Source of the DNA: a virus
Virus record (IMG/VR): IMGVR_UViG_3300042509_002293
Location: 1-64,000 of that record
Length of the DNA stretch: 64,000 nucleotides
Strand: one strand, 5' to 3'
The notes below the pieces were generated by a model. That model was not told the DNA's origin. It worked only from the letters and a program-made list of their open reading frames with translations, and made no database searches. Positions 7,550 to 17,100 of the stretch are shown piece after piece. Within the stretch, counting starts at the first letter, position 1, and each line of letters opens with the position of its first letter. The position numbers were made by a program, and so were the translations under genes.

Positions 7550-7656
7550 CCCTCGGAATCCTGCTTCTCGCAGTCGGTGCCGTGGCCGTGTTCGCAGCAG
7601 TGACCCTCCCGGCCACGGCCGCGATCCGGAGGAGCAACGCGGAGCGGCTCCCGTAG
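7546..7656 (+). CDS. Tiny membrane protein
   Basis: 36 residues from a GTG that overlaps the previous stop (GTGA). The sequence is a single hydrophobic helix, LGILLLAVGAVAVFAAVTLP, followed by a short basic tail AAIRRSNAERLP. It fits a single-pass membrane peptide. It could be a lysis-related or signalling peptide, but nothing in the context decides this. Confidence 0.4.
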   Translation: MTLGILLLAVGAVAVFAAVTLPATAAIRRSNAERLP

Positions 7657-7665
7657 CCTGAAACC

Positions 7666-8004
7666 ATGCTTGGATGGCTCAGGAATCAGGCAGAGCAGTT
7701 GTTCGGGGCCGGTCGGTCTGGCCAGTGGGCCAGAGTCCGCCGGGATCACCTCGCCCGGGAGCCGGCCTGCGCGGCCTGCGGCCGAACCAAGGACCTCCAG
7801 GTCCACCACGTCACCCCAGTTCACGTCGACAAGGACGGCGAGCTTCGCGAGGACAACCTCGTGACCCTCTGCTCGGACCCGTGCCACCTCGTGTTCGGGC
7901 ACCTCCTGAGCTACGCGAAGCGGTGGAATCCACGGGTCCGGGAGGACTGCCGGCGGTACCGGGAAAGGCTCCGAGACTTCAGGTCAAGCCACCCAGGATC
8001 GTAG
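7666..8004 (+). CDS. HNH endonuclease
   Basis: 112 residues. It has paired Cys (ACAACGRT), then LQVHHVTPVHVDKDGELRED, NLVTLCSDPCHLVFGH: the HH, N and C-x3/4-H ligands of an HNH nuclease with structural zinc. It is a free-standing small HNH of the kind that accompanies terminase genes or acts in homing. An AGCCTG-type start region lies just upstream. A second HNH gene at 11207 sits directly before the terminase region, so this one is more likely a separate or homing enzyme. Confidence 0.8.
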   Translation: MLGWLRNQAEQLFGAGRSGQWARVRRDHLAREPACAACGRTKDLQVHHVTPVHVDKDGELREDNLVTLCSDPCHLVFGHLLSYAKRWNPRVREDCRRYRERLRDFRSSHPGS

Positions 8005-8013
8005 CCTGGAAGC

Positions 8014-8364
8014 ATGGCCGACTATCAGATCGTCCCGTCGCCACTCAACTTGCAATTCGTCCGTGGGGACGAATTCGGGATGCTGCTCGACTTCGACGTG
8101 GACCTTTCAGGTTACTCGTTCATCGCGGACATCTACGAGGTTGCGTCGGTGAGAAACGGCGTCGCCAGCAGCAGCGGCGTGCTCATGTCATTCACTCAGA
8201 CGCCGGTCGATCTCTCGTCTGGAAAGCTGAATCTGTCTCTCCAGGAGAACCAGACCGCAGCCTTCGACCTGACCAAAAGCTATCGCTGGTACCTGAGGTG
8301 GGTCGCCCCCGGCATTGTCACGAGGACCGTGCTTTCCGGCATTATTAGCATCGGGGACCCGTGA
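8014..8364 (+). CDS. Small virion/baseplate-type protein
   Basis: 116 residues. LNLQFVRGDEFGMLLDFDVD, LSGYSFIADIYEVAS and the later LNLSLQENQTAAFDLTKSYR follow the 'RGD-F ... DLSGYxFxAxI ... LSxxQTAAL' pattern of a beta-sandwich protein encoded just before tail fibres in many phages. The stop overlaps the ATG of the fibre gene. A role as fibre adaptor is inferred from that context. Confidence 0.55.
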   Translation: MADYQIVPSPLNLQFVRGDEFGMLLDFDVDLSGYSFIADIYEVASVRNGVASSSGVLMSFTQTPVDLSSGKLNLSLQENQTAAFDLTKSYRWYLRWVAPGIVTRTVLSGIISIGDP

Positions 8365-9815
8365 TGGCGGACATCAACGTCACAGTGTCGAACGGCACCG
8401 GAGGAACTCCCGTCAGCCTGACTGTCGGGGCGGGGATCGGCCCGGCTGCCATCGTGAGCGGGACCGCCACGACCGTGATCGGGGTCAACCCGATCGTGGC
8501 CGGGGCCAACATGACCGTCTCCACGACAGGAGGCGTGTTTTCGATCATCGGGCCCAGCGTGCCAGTCCAGTCTGTCCAGGGCAGGACCGGAAGCGTGGTC
8601 CTGACCCTCACGGACCTCACTGCGGCAGCCCAGACTCACACGCACTCGACCACCGAAGTCTCGGGTTTCACGGCGGCGGTGGCGGCCATCTCGCCAATCC
8701 AGTCTGTTCAGGGACGGACCGGGAACGTGGTCCTGTCCCTGGTCGACCTCACGGCGGCGGCCCAGACTCACACGCACTCGACGGCCAATATCGTGGGATT
8801 CACGGCCGCCGTGTCGGCGATCTCGCCCGTGCAGTCCGTGCAGGGTCGATCGGGGAGCGTCGTCCTGACCCTCGCCGACCTGACCGCAGCGGCCCAGGCC
8901 CACACGCACTCCACCACCGAGGTCTCGGGTTTCTCTGCGGCCGTGTCCGCCATTTCCCCCGTGCAGTCGGTCCAGGGAAGGTCCGGAAGCGTTGTCCTGA
9001 CTCTCACGGACCTCACAGCCGCAGCCCAGACTCACACGCACTCGACGGCCAATATCGTGGAATTCACGGCCGCCGTGGCGTCGATCTCGCCGATCCAGTC
9101 GGTTCAGGGGCGGACCGGGAACGTGGTCCTGACTCTCGCGGACCTCACGGCGGCAGCCCTGACTCACGGGCACTCGACGACTGACATCTCGGGGTTCACG
9201 GCGGCTGTGTCCGCTATTTCTCCCGTCCAGTCAGTCCAGGGCAGGTCAGGGAACGTCGTCCTGACCCTGACCGACCTCACGGCGGCGGCCGTTTCGCACA
9301 CGCACTCCACGTCCGACATCGTCGGAATCTCGACTCTTGCCGGGACTCCGGGGCCAGCGAACAAGCTCTCGATCGGCTTTGTGGTGACGGGCGCCGCTGG
9401 TTCCACGGCCACGGCCAGCATCACGGGCACCTCGCCGAACCAAGAGCTAAACCTCACCATCCCTCGCGGAGACCCGGGCGCCAGCGTGCAGGTCGCCGGG
9501 AGTGTTTCGAGTGCAATCTCGCTGCCGGCGGCCGGGAGCGTATCGCAGAATACGGCCTACGTTGCGAATGACACCGGGAATTTGCACATCTCCAACGGCG
9601 TGAACCAGTGGACCGACGTCGGCCAGTTCCGTGGGCAAAATGGGGCCAGTGGGCGAGAGGTCGAGTTGAGGTCCGGAGACGGGTACATCCAGTGGAGGTA
9701 CGCCGGGACCACTGCCTGGACGAACATCGTTTCACTTGCCTCGATCACCGGTGCGGCCGGCCCGCCGGGTGCGTCCGGAGGCATATCCATAGGAGCGCTC
9801 ATAGCGTTGTCTTGA
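8364..9815 (+). CDS. Tail fibre with six 43-residue repeats
   Basis: 483 residues. From about residue 65 there are six tandem copies of a ~43-residue unit: ISPVQSVQGRTGNVVLTL, DLTAAAQTHTHSTxDI, xGFTAAVSA. The HTHST element is the His-x-His type seen in fibres that bind metal along a trimeric axis. After the repeats come GTPGPANKLSIG, IPRGDPGASVQV and a C-terminal GAAGPPGASGG collagen-like stretch. The DNA repeats create long false open frames on the minus strand. The repeat number could vary between relatives. Confidence 0.8.
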   Translation: MADINVTVSNGTGGTPVSLTVGAGIGPAAIVSGTATTVIGVNPIVAGANMTVSTTGGVFSIIGPSVPVQSVQGRTGSVVLTLTDLTAAAQTHTHSTTEVSGFTAAVAAISPIQSVQGRTGNVVLSLVDLTAAAQTHTHSTANIVGFTAAVSAISPVQSVQGRSGSVVLTLADLTAAAQAHTHSTTEVSGFSAAVSAISPVQSVQGRSGSVVLTLTDLTAAAQTHTHSTANIVEFTAAVASISPIQSVQGRTGNVVLTLADLTAAALTHGHSTTDISGFTAAVSAISPVQSVQGRSGNVVLTLTDLTAAAVSHTHSTSDIVGISTLAGTPGPANKLSIGFVVTGAAGSTATASITGTSPNQELNLTIPRGDPGASVQVAGSVSSAISLPAAGSVSQNTAYVANDTGNLHISNGVNQWTDVGQFRGQNGASGREVELRSGDGYIQWRYAGTTAWTNIVSLASITGAAGPPGASGGISIGALIALS

Positions 9816-9816
9816 C

Positions 9817-10173
9817 ATGGCGAATCCCAACCTTGCGACAGCGGGAAGCATTTACGGCGGCACGGGCGTGCTCGCGGCCGGAACGTCCTCGGTGGCGATC
9901 GTGAGCAACTCCACGGCCAGCGGGAAGATCCTGAAGGTCAACTCCCTGCTCCTGGCCAACACGACGACCGGAAACGTCGACGTGACCGTGGACCTGTTCA
10001 GGTCGGGCACGGCCTACAAGATCGCCAACGCCGTGAGCGTGCCGTCCAACGCCACGCTGGCCGTGCTGTCCAAGGACAGCCCGGTCTACCTCGTCGAGGG
10101 CGACTCGCTCCGGGTCGTTGCCAGTGCGACGGCGTCGCTCTCGGCCGTGTGCTCTTACGAGGAACTCTCGTAA
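9817..10173 (+). CDS. Virion protein, probable
   Basis: 118 residues, MANPNLATAGSIYGGTGVLA ... SKDSPVYLVEGDSLRVVAS. This is a compact beta-sandwich type common in phages, with the pattern 'VNSLLLANTTTGNVDVTVDL' (a surface decoration or fibre base style). It lies between the fibre and an Ig-like protein. The stop overlaps the next ATG. The virion role is inferred. Confidence 0.5.
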   Translation: MANPNLATAGSIYGGTGVLAAGTSSVAIVSNSTASGKILKVNSLLLANTTTGNVDVTVDLFRSGTAYKIANAVSVPSNATLAVLSKDSPVYLVEGDSLRVVASATASLSAVCSYEELS

Positions 10174-10946
10174 TGCGAGGCCGGATCGGAGGGTGGATCG
10201 GCAAGAGCACGCTCCCGAACGGGACGGCGGCGAAGGGCTCCTGGGGGCTCGGTGAAGTTTTTCTGGCCAGGAAGGGCTACCTCGGCGCCTATTACGACGA
10301 CTATTACGGAGGGTACCAGCCACCCGGATCTGGCTCGACATGGCCAGCCGGAGACGTGTCGATTTCATGGCCTACGGCCAACTACTACCCGTATCCAGAG
10401 ATGAACTACTCTGATGCCACGGTCTCCGGAGAAGCAAGCTTCTCGCCGACCGTGACGTCCTCATACGGGTCCGTCTCCTACTCCTGGGAGCGGTCAACCA
10501 ATGGCGGAACCTCCTGGGCGGCTGTCCCAGGTGAAAGCTCCGCGTCGCTGGTCCTTCCAGGGCAGACGATCGACGAGGATGGCGACCAGTACAGGCTCGT
10601 GGTCAACGCCGGCCTGAAGCAGTTCCGTTCGTCGCCCGGGTTTCTCCGATTCGACACCGTGACGATCTCCAACATTTCCATCACCGCAGAAAGCTATTCT
10701 GGCGGCAGCATCTACCTGAGCGTGGTCTCTTATGACTGCGTTGGTACGGAGTACGGGGAGAGCTATGAAGCCAGCTTCCAGTGGCAACAGAGCACCAATG
10801 GGGGCGTCTCCTGGAGCAACATCAGCGGAGCCACCGGCGCATATACGTCGTTTGCTGGCAGCGTGTCGAACCTCTATAGGGTGAAGGCAACTTTCGCCAG
10901 CGTGGTCGCCTACTCGGCCGGCATTTCCGTGTACAGCTACGAATAG
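10173..10946 (+). CDS. Ig-like repeat virion protein
   Basis: 257 residues from the ATG at 10173. The N-terminus RGRIGGWIGKSTLPNG and a Tyr/Gly-rich stretch (YLGAYYDDYYGGYQPP) precede two Ig-like units, VSYSWERSTNGGTSWAAVPG and FQWQQSTNGGVSWSNISG. The 'WQxSTNGGxSWxxIxGA' motif is a familiar immunoglobulin-like repeat on phage surfaces, thought to bind carbohydrates weakly. No signal peptide. Confidence 0.65.
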   Translation: MRGRIGGWIGKSTLPNGTAAKGSWGLGEVFLARKGYLGAYYDDYYGGYQPPGSGSTWPAGDVSISWPTANYYPYPEMNYSDATVSGEASFSPTVTSSYGSVSYSWERSTNGGTSWAAVPGESSASLVLPGQTIDEDGDQYRLVVNAGLKQFRSSPGFLRFDTVTISNISITAESYSGGSIYLSVVSYDCVGTEYGESYEASFQWQQSTNGGVSWSNISGATGAYTSFAGSVSNLYRVKATFASVVAYSAGISVYSYE

Positions 10947-10956
10947 GATCTTACGA

Positions 10957-11214
10957 ATGAATCTTGAAAGCCCAGTGACGGTCCTGCGAGGCGAAGATCA
11001 GGCCACGTTTTCGGAACTCGACCTCACCGTCATCGACAACATGGCGAGGCGGGTGTGCCTAGTTCGGTTCCTGGGGTTCACCAGACCTCTCGTGCTCTGG
11101 TCTGGGGCCTCTTATGAGGCAGCGGGCGACTACACCCAGGCCCAGATCGAGGCCAGAGTTCGCGAGATCCTGGGCGAGAACCCGGGCGAAGTGCTCCAGT
11201 CGCTCTATGCCTGA
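10957..11214 (+). CDS. Hypothetical protein
   Basis: 85 residues, MNLESPVTVLRGEDQATFSE ... REILGENPGEVLQSLYA. It is small and acidic with a helical C-terminus (YTQAQIEARVREILG). It ends inside the start region of the HNH gene (8-base overlap). No family is recognised. Confidence 0.55.
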   Translation: MNLESPVTVLRGEDQATFSELDLTVIDNMARRVCLVRFLGFTRPLVLWSGASYEAAGDYTQAQIEARVREILGENPGEVLQSLYA

Positions 11215-11539
11215 GAGATTCAAGTTCTTCCGCCCCAAGAGGCCCAGGAAGCACAGGCCTGGGCCTGAATTCCATGTGGCCTATGGCGGGAAGAAATACT
11301 GGGCCGCCACCAGGAAGAGGATCCTGGTGAGGGACAACTGGCAGTGTCAGCACTGCGGGAGGGTCTGCTCCATGCCAGGGGAGGCCCAGTGTGATCACAA
11401 GAAACCCAAGGCCATAGGAGGGGATGATTCGGATGAAAATCTCCAGACCCTATGCCTGCCATGCCACTCCAAGAAGACCCGCGCTGAGCAAATGGCTGGA
11501 CTCCTGAAGCCATTGCAGCCAGAAGGGCACTCCAGGTAG
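11207..11539 (+). CDS. HNH endonuclease next to terminase region
   Basis: 110 residues from the ATG at 11207. The pattern is CQHCGRVC, then CDHKKPKAIGGDDSDENLQT and LCLPCHSKKT: two zinc CxxC pairs and the D-H...N...H catalytic set of an HNH nuclease. The N-terminus is very basic (RFKFFRPKRPRKHRPGP). HNH proteins beside terminase are part of the DNA-packaging cleavage machinery in many HK97-type phages, and this one lies just before the cos/pac candidate and the small terminase. Confidence 0.85.
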   Translation: MPERFKFFRPKRPRKHRPGPEFHVAYGGKKYWAATRKRILVRDNWQCQHCGRVCSMPGEAQCDHKKPKAIGGDDSDENLQTLCLPCHSKKTRAEQMAGLLKPLQPEGHSR

Positions 11540-12033
11540 CCCGAAAAAATCGGGGCCTTAGAAGTGAAGCCCTAGAAGATGGATTTCCCCTATATGGGTA
11601 CCCCCCAGGAGAAATCAATCCAGAACCAGAGATCCAAGATCCAGAGATCACCTAAGTCTATATCTACCAATGAGTTAGATATGGATTTAGAAGAGAATTC
11701 TAGAAGTCCAAAATCAAGGAATCATCAAAATTAACAGATTCGCGTAATGGGGGGGTCACTGGTTTTCCCTTTGGGTACCCCTATAGGGGAAATGTTTTTT
11801 TTGGTTTCCAGGGGAGGGGGATAGGCATAGCGGGCCAAGGGGCATTTTCCGGAAAAAAGATACTTTCAGTGGCCTGGAAGGCCCTGCTAGGCTGCAAGGA
11901 GAGCGGTCAGGACACCCCACCCGGAGGGAGTGTGTTCGCCGGCGAGCCCTGAGGCTAATTCGACGCCATCGGGGGCTTGCGTGAGCGCCTGCAAAAAACT
12001 GGGCCGGGGCTTTCCCGGCCGATTTTCAGACTT
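11540..12033 (+). other. Non-coding region, cos/pac candidate
   Basis: About 490 bases without a credible gene between HNH and TerS. It is locally much richer in A/T than the window. It holds an inverted repeat of 20 bases (11584-11603 and 11773-11792, 19 of 20 complementary), each arm containing GGGTACCC, and short direct repeats such as CCAGAGATC and TTAGATAT-like blocks. Its position immediately before terminase and its repeat content are typical of packaging initiation sites. No termini can be seen directly. Confidence 0.45.
11584..11792. repeat. Long inverted repeat upstream of terminase
   Basis: Arm 1 is 11584-11603 (TTTCCCCTATAT then GGGTACCC). Arm 2 is 11773-11792 (GGGTACCC then CTATAGGGGAAA). 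They are complementary at 19 of 20 positions across a 169-base spacer. Each arm also contains the 8-base palindrome GGGTACCC. The second arm is followed by a T-run and GGTTTCCAGGGG. It is most likely a protein-binding site for packaging, and less likely a replication or recombination site. Confidence 0.6.
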
Positions 12034-12513
12034 ATGGGCCGACCCGCCATCCCCACCGCGATCAAGCTCGTCCGGCAGAACCCGGGCTGCCGCCCGATCA
12101 ACGAGGCCGAGCCCACACCTCCCCCCGCCGACCTCGCCCCGCCTCCGTCCCTGGAGGGCGTCGCCCTGGAGAAGTGGCACGAGATGGCCGCCCTCCTCTC
12201 GGGAATGGGCGTCCTCACCCAGGCCGACCGCCAGACGCTGACCCGCTACTGCATGATGCACGAGCAGTGGGACGCGATGGAGCGGCACTGCCGGGAGCAT
12301 GGCTCCACACAGATCACTTCGACCGGCTACAGCCAGATCACTGCGGAGGCAACTCTCGCGAAGTCCCTCAGGAAGGAACTCCTGGAGATTGAGCGTCAGT
12401 TTGGCATGACTCCGGCTGCCCGGTCATCCATGAAGGTGGCTCCGAGTGCCTCTGCCCCCCAAAATCCTCTTGCCGCGTTTGCCCAAAGCCGACGCAGTCA
12501 AGCAGGGGCTTAA
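12034..12513 (+). CDS. terS: Terminase small subunit, P27 family
   Basis: 159 residues from the ATG at 12034. MGRPAIPTAIKLVRQNPGCR is the classic start of P27-family small terminases. It is followed by PPPSLEGVALEKWHEMAALL, LTQADRQTLTRYCMMHEQWD and the C-terminal helix EIERQFGMTPAARSSM. It recognises packaging sites in DNA and delivers them to the large subunit. Its 3' end overlaps the start of the large subunit by about 68 bases. The open frame continues upstream of 12034, but without family resemblance. Confidence 0.9.
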   Translation: MGRPAIPTAIKLVRQNPGCRPINEAEPTPPPADLAPPPSLEGVALEKWHEMAALLSGMGVLTQADRQTLTRYCMMHEQWDAMERHCREHGSTQITSTGYSQITAEATLAKSLRKELLEIERQFGMTPAARSSMKVAPSASAPQNPLAAFAQSRRSQAGA

Positions 12514-14118
12514 GTTCTACTTCGACGAAGACAAGGCCGCCCACGCGGTCCAGTTCTTCGAGCAGTTCCTGACCCACTCCAAGGGTCAGTTCGCCGGGAA
12601 GCCTTTCTCGCTCCTCTCCTGGCAGAAGCATGACATCATCGAGGAGCTTTTCGGGTGGATGCGGGTCGACACCGACACCAGGAAGTTCCGGGTCGGCTAC
12701 ATCGAGGTGCCTAAAAAAAATGGCGTCTTGGCCCCTGCGGCTGGTTGCCGTGGGGGCCAAGACGACCATCAGGAAAGTCAACTCTCCTCAGCGGCATAGG
12801 CCTCTACACCCTAGTCGCCGACGGCGAGCAGGCGGCCGAGTGCTTCGGGTGCGCGACAAGTCGTGAGCAGGCCTCGATCGTCTACAAGCAAATGAAGGAA
12901 CTGGTCCAGGCCAGCCCCTACCTCTCCGAGATGCTGGAGGTGGTCGACTCCAGGAAGACCATCGCCTACATCCCCACGAACAGCTTCTGGAAGGTCATTT
13001 CGAGTGACGCCGGACGCCAGGAAGGCCTCAACATCCACTCGCTCTGCTATGACGAGATCCATTCCGCCCGTGACGACAGGCTTTGGCGCGCCGTCCGGTA
13101 TGGTGGAATTTCCAGAGCCCAGAGCCTCATCCTCGCCATTACGACAGCCGGCGTGGACCGGAACTCGATCGGCTACGAACTGCACGACCACGCCATGAAG
13201 TGCCGGCTCGACCCGCACTACGACGAGCAGTTCTTCGCCTTCGTGGCGGCAGCGGCCCCCGAGGACGACTACCGGGACCCGGAAGTCTGGAAGGCCGCCA
13301 ATCCTTCCTGGGGCGTGACGATGGACGAGGAGTCCTTTCGGGCTGACGTCCGGGACGCCGAGCAGTCCAACGCCCGGCTCGCCAGCTTCCTCCGATACAG
13401 GCTCAATGTCTGGACACAGGGAGACGGCAACAAGTACATCCGGCTCGACCAGTGGGACCAGTGCAAGGGCCCTTCGGGGCACCTCGGACCCGAGCGGGTG
13501 TGGTACGCCGGCCTCGACCTTGCCCAGACCTGGGACTGCAACGCCTTCGTGGCCGTCAGCAAGGGGCCGGACGACGTGTTCGACGTGCTCTGCCGGTTCT
13601 GGATCCCAGGCGAGAATGCAGGCCTTCGTTCCCAGAAAGACGGCGTGCCCTACACGCTGTGGGCGAAGGAGGAGAAGAACGGCCTGACGCTGACTCCGGG
13701 AAACACCTGCGACTACTCGTTCATCAAGCGGGACATCCTCCAGTTCTGCAAGGAGCGGACCGTCCGCCTGATCGCGGTCGACCCCCACAACAGCCACTAC
13801 CTCGTCCAGCAACTTCAGGCGGAAGGCCTGAGTGTGCAAGGATTTTCACAAGGGTTCGCCAGCATGAACCCTGGCACGAAACTTTTGAGCACCCTGATCG
13901 CTCAGGGCCGCCTGCGGACCAACGACAACCCCATCCTGAACTGGATGGCCGGAAACGCGACGACCAAGGAATCCCCCGAGGGCTACGTCAAGGTGGTAAA
14001 GCCAAGTGCCATGAGCCCTCTGAGGGTTGACGGGATTGTCGCCCTCATCATGGCTACCGCCATTGCGAACGAGGCTCCGGCTGCGGTCGCTGCCGAGCCG
14101 GAGATCCTGATCCTATGA
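12446..14118 (+). CDS. terL: Terminase large subunit, interrupted in the P-loop
   Basis: HK97-type large terminase (ATPase plus nuclease) encoded in two frames. Residues 1-93 run from the GTG at 12446 to GGC at 12722-12724, ending YIEVPKKNG. The rest resumes one frame back at AAG 12775 with KSTLLSGIGLYTLVADGE. Joined, the P-loop reads VPKKNGKSTL, as expected for the family, and the protein is about 540 residues, the usual length. Walker B is CYDEIH at about residue 184; nuclease Asp residues lie in YAGLDLAQT, IAVDPHNS and DGIVAL. Without a rescue event the upstream frame stops at 12797. See the bypass-like element entry; alternatives are a -1 frameshift on the A8 run or a broken gene. Confidence 0.85.
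12722..12774 (+). promoter_or_regulatory. 50-nt bypass-like hairpin element in terL
   Basis: Bases 12725-12774 (50 nt) interrupt the P-loop codons. They follow a Gly codon, GGC (12722-12724), and end in another, GGA (12772-12774). Immediately after the first Gly codon there is a perfect 11-bp inverted repeat, 12725-12735 with 12753-12763, topped by CGGC/GCCG (12738-12741 with 12747-12750) and a five-base loop. An A8 run (12713-12720) precedes it. Removing exactly these 50 nt restores both frame and motif. The geometry (Gly take-off, hairpin, 50-nt gap, Gly landing) mirrors T4 gene 60. Confidence 0.55.
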
Positions 14119-17100
14119 GTCGAGAAGAGAACGCCGCACTCAGCGACATTGTCTGGACACCCGCACGGGGCGAGAACGAGCCGGAGCTTCGCAGCATCTC
14201 CTGGAACAACCTCCTCCTCTCGGACGAGGTGTTCGGCGGGAAGTTCCTGACTGCCGCCGAGATTCGGATCAATCCGGAGACTGCGCTTCAGTCGACCGTG
14301 CTCCTGGCCTGCTGCCGGATCCTCGCCGAAACGGTTTCGGTCCTTCCCCTCCACGTCTACCGGAAGCTCAAGAACGGCCACGAGGAGATTGCCGAGGACA
14401 TCCCCCTGGCCCACGTCCTCGGGTTCGCTCCCAACGGGTGGCAGACGAAGTTCGAGTTCTTCGAGCAGGTGATGATGAACCTGACTCTCTGGGGGAACTC
14501 CTACACCGAGATCAAGTCTGGCAAGTACGGGTCCGTCACCGAACTGAACAACCTGCACCCGAGTAACATGCGGGTCGAGCGGCTGGAGAACGGCCGGCTC
14601 AAGTACACCTACAACGACCCGCAGACTGGTCGGGCCCTGGAGTACACCCAGGATCAGGTCATGCACATCCGCTGGACGCCCCAGCCGGATGGCGTGAAGG
14701 GCATGATGCCCGTCGAGATCGCTCGCGACGCCATTGCCCTGGCCCGCGCGTGCGAAATCTACGCCTCGAAGTTCTGGGCGAACATGGGCCGCCCCGGCGT
14801 GGTCCTCCAGACGGATGGCGCCATCTCGGCGGAGACGGCCGAACGCCTCCGGGACAACTGGGAGCGAATTCATAGAGGCGTGTCCAACGCCTATAAAACC
14901 GCGATCCTCACCAACGGGCTCCGCGTCGAACAGTTCGGCGCCACGAATACCGACAGCCAGTACCTCGATGTAAGAAAATTTCAGGGCGAGGAGATCGCGA
15001 GGTGCTACCGGTTGCCGTTGCACCTTATTCAGGGGCAGTCGGGCGGCAACCTGGAAGTCCAGGGCCGCGAGTTCGTCGACTACACGCTCATGCCCTGGCT
15101 CGCCCGCATCGAGCAGGCGATCAGTCGGTCGCTCATCTACGACGACGCCACCTACAAGGCCCGCTTCGACGTGCGTGGCCTGCTCCGTGGGGACAGCGCG
15201 AGCCGGGCGAGCTACTACTCCACGATGATGGGGCTCGGGATTTTCTCGATCAACGACGTGAGGCGACAGGAGGGGATGGCCCCGCTTGGACCCGACGCCG
15301 ACAAGCACTTCGTGGCGATGAACCTCCAGACGCTGGAGGACGCGGTCAAGCCGAAGCCCGACCCCTCGCAGATGCCGGGCGCTCCGCCCCCCGCCCCTGG
15401 CGGCCCGCCGAGCCTGCCCGAGGTCAAGCCCGGGAAGGCTCCGATGGAGTCACCCAAGGGCGAGGCCTCGGTGAAGAAGCTCCCGGAGAAGGCCTCGGCC
15501 GAGGCTCGCGAGCTACTGCCCCAGGACGAGAAGCTCGAAGAGGCTCAGCAGGAGATCGCGGAGGAGGACGGGAAGTGGGAGAAGGAAGCGGCCCACTACA
15601 TCGAGAAGAACCCGTTCGCCGCTCGTGGCATCAAGTGCCACAACTGCACGCACTACTTCGAGGAGGCCGGGTGCAAGATCGTCCGTGGCCTGATCGCGGG
15701 CGACGCGATCTGCAAGCTGTGGGTGATCCCGCCTGAGAAGATCGCCCCGGAGCCCGAGCAGCGGGCGTTCTGCCCGACGGGAGAGGGCAACGGCATCAAG
15801 AATGACTGCTCCCCAGGCGGCAGCTATCCGGTGGCCGACTCTATGCCTCGCGAGGTCGAGGCTGGTCACCCAGCCCTCGCCGCGAGAGCGCCGTTCAGTC
15901 CGGTTCCAGAGGGCAGTGGGAACTCAGCCTTTGCCGTGCCTCCGTCTGACTCGGACCTGTCTCAGGCGTTGATTGGGTCGAACAAGACGAAGGGCACGAA
16001 GATCGGCAAGGCCAGGGAGCTTCCGGAAGGGACTCCTGTCGCCCTTCGCATCGACATCCCGGCGTTCAATCACTCAACCGAGAGGATGGGGAAGGCGGTA
16101 TACGCCATCACCATTCACGAAGACAAGGGCGGCAAGTCGTTTGGCAGCCCGATCGGATACGACTCGATGGCCCGCCTCTCCGGACCGGTCAGGTTTGAGG
16201 CGAAAGAGAACGAAGCCATCCGCGTGGCGACAGGCGAGTCCACGAAGACACCTCTCGCGACCGTGAAAGGCAAGATTTCGCAGGATCGCACGATCCCGAA
16301 GGACGTGGATTCGTGGACCCCTGTCGGGTACGACCCGAAGAAGGCCGCCTACTTCTACGACAAGAGGACCGGGCAGGAGGTGAAGAGCGGAGTCGACGCA
16401 CTGAGCGTCGGCAATACGGTCTTCACCCGCAGGCCACAGTACGGCGACCGCAACGTCAAGGAGCACTACCGCTCCGCCGACGAGATGTTCGCGAGCGACT
16501 CGTGGGGCCTAGAGTCCCGTGGTTTCTGTCCCACTGGAGAGGGCGGCGGGATCGACAACTCTTGCGGTCGCGGAGACTCGTCAGGAGGAGACTCGCCCGA
16601 CGGGCCCGAGCCAAAGCGTGCCTCCACTCGCGAGGTCCTCGATGAAATCCTTCGGAGCATCGAGGAAACCGGCGGATATTCGGTTCACCCAGTGACGGCC
16701 GAGAGTCCCACGACCGGATTCATGTGTTCGACGGTCCCAGGTGCCGAGAAGATTATCGACGGCAAGGATCAAGTCACCGAGGCGGTCGTCGACGCCTACT
16801 TCGATGAGCACCGGGACTACCTTTCTTCGCGGCCGAAGCTACACTTAGGTGGTTGGATTGACGGGTCTGACGGGAAGGTCTACCTGGACCTCTCGGAGAG
16901 GTTTGAGACGCAGGAAGAGGCCGAGAAGGCTGCGGTCGAGCACAACCAGCTTGCGATCTGGGACATCGCCAACAAGAAAGAGATCAGGATCAAGAATGAG
17001 CGAGCAGCCGAAGAAGATGGTGAGGTTCGACTTCAAGCCCGGCGCGACCTCGAAGGAGATCGCCGAGGCGATCGAGCGGGCCAGGAAGAAGGTCGTTCAG

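Noticed and set aside
8280-9173. Minus-strand and alternative-frame open frames in the fibre gene
   Set aside because: They arise from the six tandem DNA repeats, repeat the same motif in wrong frames, and lack starts with ribosome sites.
8560-9330. CRISPR-like direct repeats
   Set aside because: The 129-base units are in-frame protein repeats (43 residues) without spacers of constant length or palindromic repeat ends. No cas genes are present.
12745-14118. Independent start of the large terminase at TTG 12745
   Set aside because: It has no ribosome site, would lose the first 93 residues including part of the P-loop, and begins with wrong-frame-like sequence; kept only as a remote alternative.
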